The notes beneath the pieces are model-generated. The model had not been told where the DNA came from, ran no database searches, and saw only the letters and a program-made list of their open reading frames with translations. 5,854 nucleotides of DNA, taken from NCBI GenBank assembly GCA_031276375.1, contig JAISNE010000122.1, forward strand, positions 1 to 5,854. The letters run 5' to 3'. Shown in pieces: positions 5,474 through 5,854 of this stretch (position 1 is its first letter; each line of letters starts with the position of its first letter). The position numbers and the translations under genes are program-made. This DNA comes from Accumulibacter sp. GTDB lineage: Bacteria; Pseudomonadota; Gammaproteobacteria; Burkholderiales; Rhodocyclaceae.

Positions 5474-5853
5474 GGCGGACCCTCCAGCAGCACGCAGCCC
5501 CATACCACGAGGACGTTGAGCAGCGCCAGCAGCACCGCCGCGCTGCCGACATCCTTGGCCCGCTTGGAAAGCGGGTGCCGATCCAGCGAGACGCGGTCGA
5601 CGATCGCCTCGATCGCCGAATTGACGAGTTCGACGATCAGCACCAAAAACACGCTGGCGATCATCAAGGCCCGCCCGCCCCAGCTCACCGGCAGGAAAAA
5701 GGACAGCGGAATCAGCAGCGCCGCGAGCCATGCTTCCTGCCGGAAAGCCTCCTCGCAGGCGTGGGCGGCGCGCAGGCCGGCCAGCGAATAACGCAGCGCG
5801 TTCCACAGGCGCCGCCACCCGGTCCTACCCTTGAACTGGCTTTGTTCAGGCAC
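5464..5853 (-). CDS. dgkA: Diacylglycerol kinase, DgkA family
   Basis: This 129-residue inner-membrane enzyme phosphorylates diacylglycerol to phosphatidic acid with ATP, recycling lipid left over from membrane-derived oligosaccharide synthesis in the best-known cases. The family signature ELVNSAIEAIVDR (75-87) contains the expected catalytic Glu75, Asn78 and Glu82. EEAFRQE (34-40) and KDVGSAAV (100-107) match the other conserved polar segments. Three hydrophobic segments (about 42-58, 62-82 and 103-123) fit the trimeric three-helix fold. Length is close to the usual 120-130 residues. The start is read as GTG at 5851-5853, one base from the window edge, so an upstream start is possible and no SD can be judged. 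The stop (TAG) and the last codons come from a direct-repeat sequence. The gene converges on lpdA and has no evident functional link to PDH. Confidence 0.95.
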   Translation of the reverse strand: MPEQSQFKGRTGWRRLWNALRYSLAGLRAAHACEEAFRQEAWLAALLIPLSFFLPVSWGGRALMIASVFLVLIVELVNSAIEAIVDRVSLDRHPLSKRAKDVGSAAVLLALLNVLVVWGCVLLEGPPVH

Positions 5854-5854
5854 G

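Overview
The window is GC-rich and gene-dense. It looks like part of a proteobacterial chromosome, most likely betaproteobacterial. The main reason is the pyruvate dehydrogenase (PDH) layout: an E2 with one lipoyl domain, and an E3 (LpdA) that carries its own N-terminal lipoyl domain, an arrangement common in Betaproteobacteria. The order or genus cannot be fixed from this sequence alone.

Layout. (1) 2-1327: aceF, the PDH E2 acetyltransferase, complete; aceE would be expected just upstream, outside the window. (2) 1344-2616: two tightly spaced same-strand genes with no obvious link to PDH. One encodes a small clan AA (retroviral-type) aspartic protease, the other a NYN-domain putative RNase with a C-terminal OST-HTH/LOTUS RNA-binding domain. 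(3) 2617-2911: no intact gene. It holds a relic in which a lipoyl-gene start (SD, ATG and seven codons resembling the start of lpdA) is joined, in another frame, to the last 63 codons of an E2 gene. That tail is about 82% identical by hand count to the aceF 3' end in this window. (4) 2912-3601: a REP-associated tyrosine transposase (RAYT) bracketed by a perfect 24-bp inverted REP pair. Its start codon lies in the loop of a predicted hairpin. (5) 3598-5382: lpdA (E3), whose start codon overlaps the RAYT stop by 4 bases. (6) 5383-5463: a short intergenic stretch with a palindrome flanked by 13-bp near-perfect direct repeats. (7) 5464-5853, minus strand: dgkA, diacylglycerol kinase, convergent with lpdA.

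How it fits together. aceF and lpdA supply two of the three PDH subunits (pyruvate to acetyl-CoA) but are separated by about 2.27 kb of accessory DNA, all in the same orientation. Spacing is tight (16 nt, then 4 nt, then a 4-nt overlap), except for the relic region. E3 could therefore still be made from an aceF-initiated transcript, but any such message must pass through the E2 relic, the RAYT gene and a run of hairpins just before the lpdA ribosome-binding site. The most notable signals are the RAYT/REP unit with a possibly self-limiting start site, the degraded E2 duplicate beside it, and REP-like palindromes in the lpdA linker and at the dgkA 3' end. No promoter, tRNA, rRNA or CRISPR array was supported.
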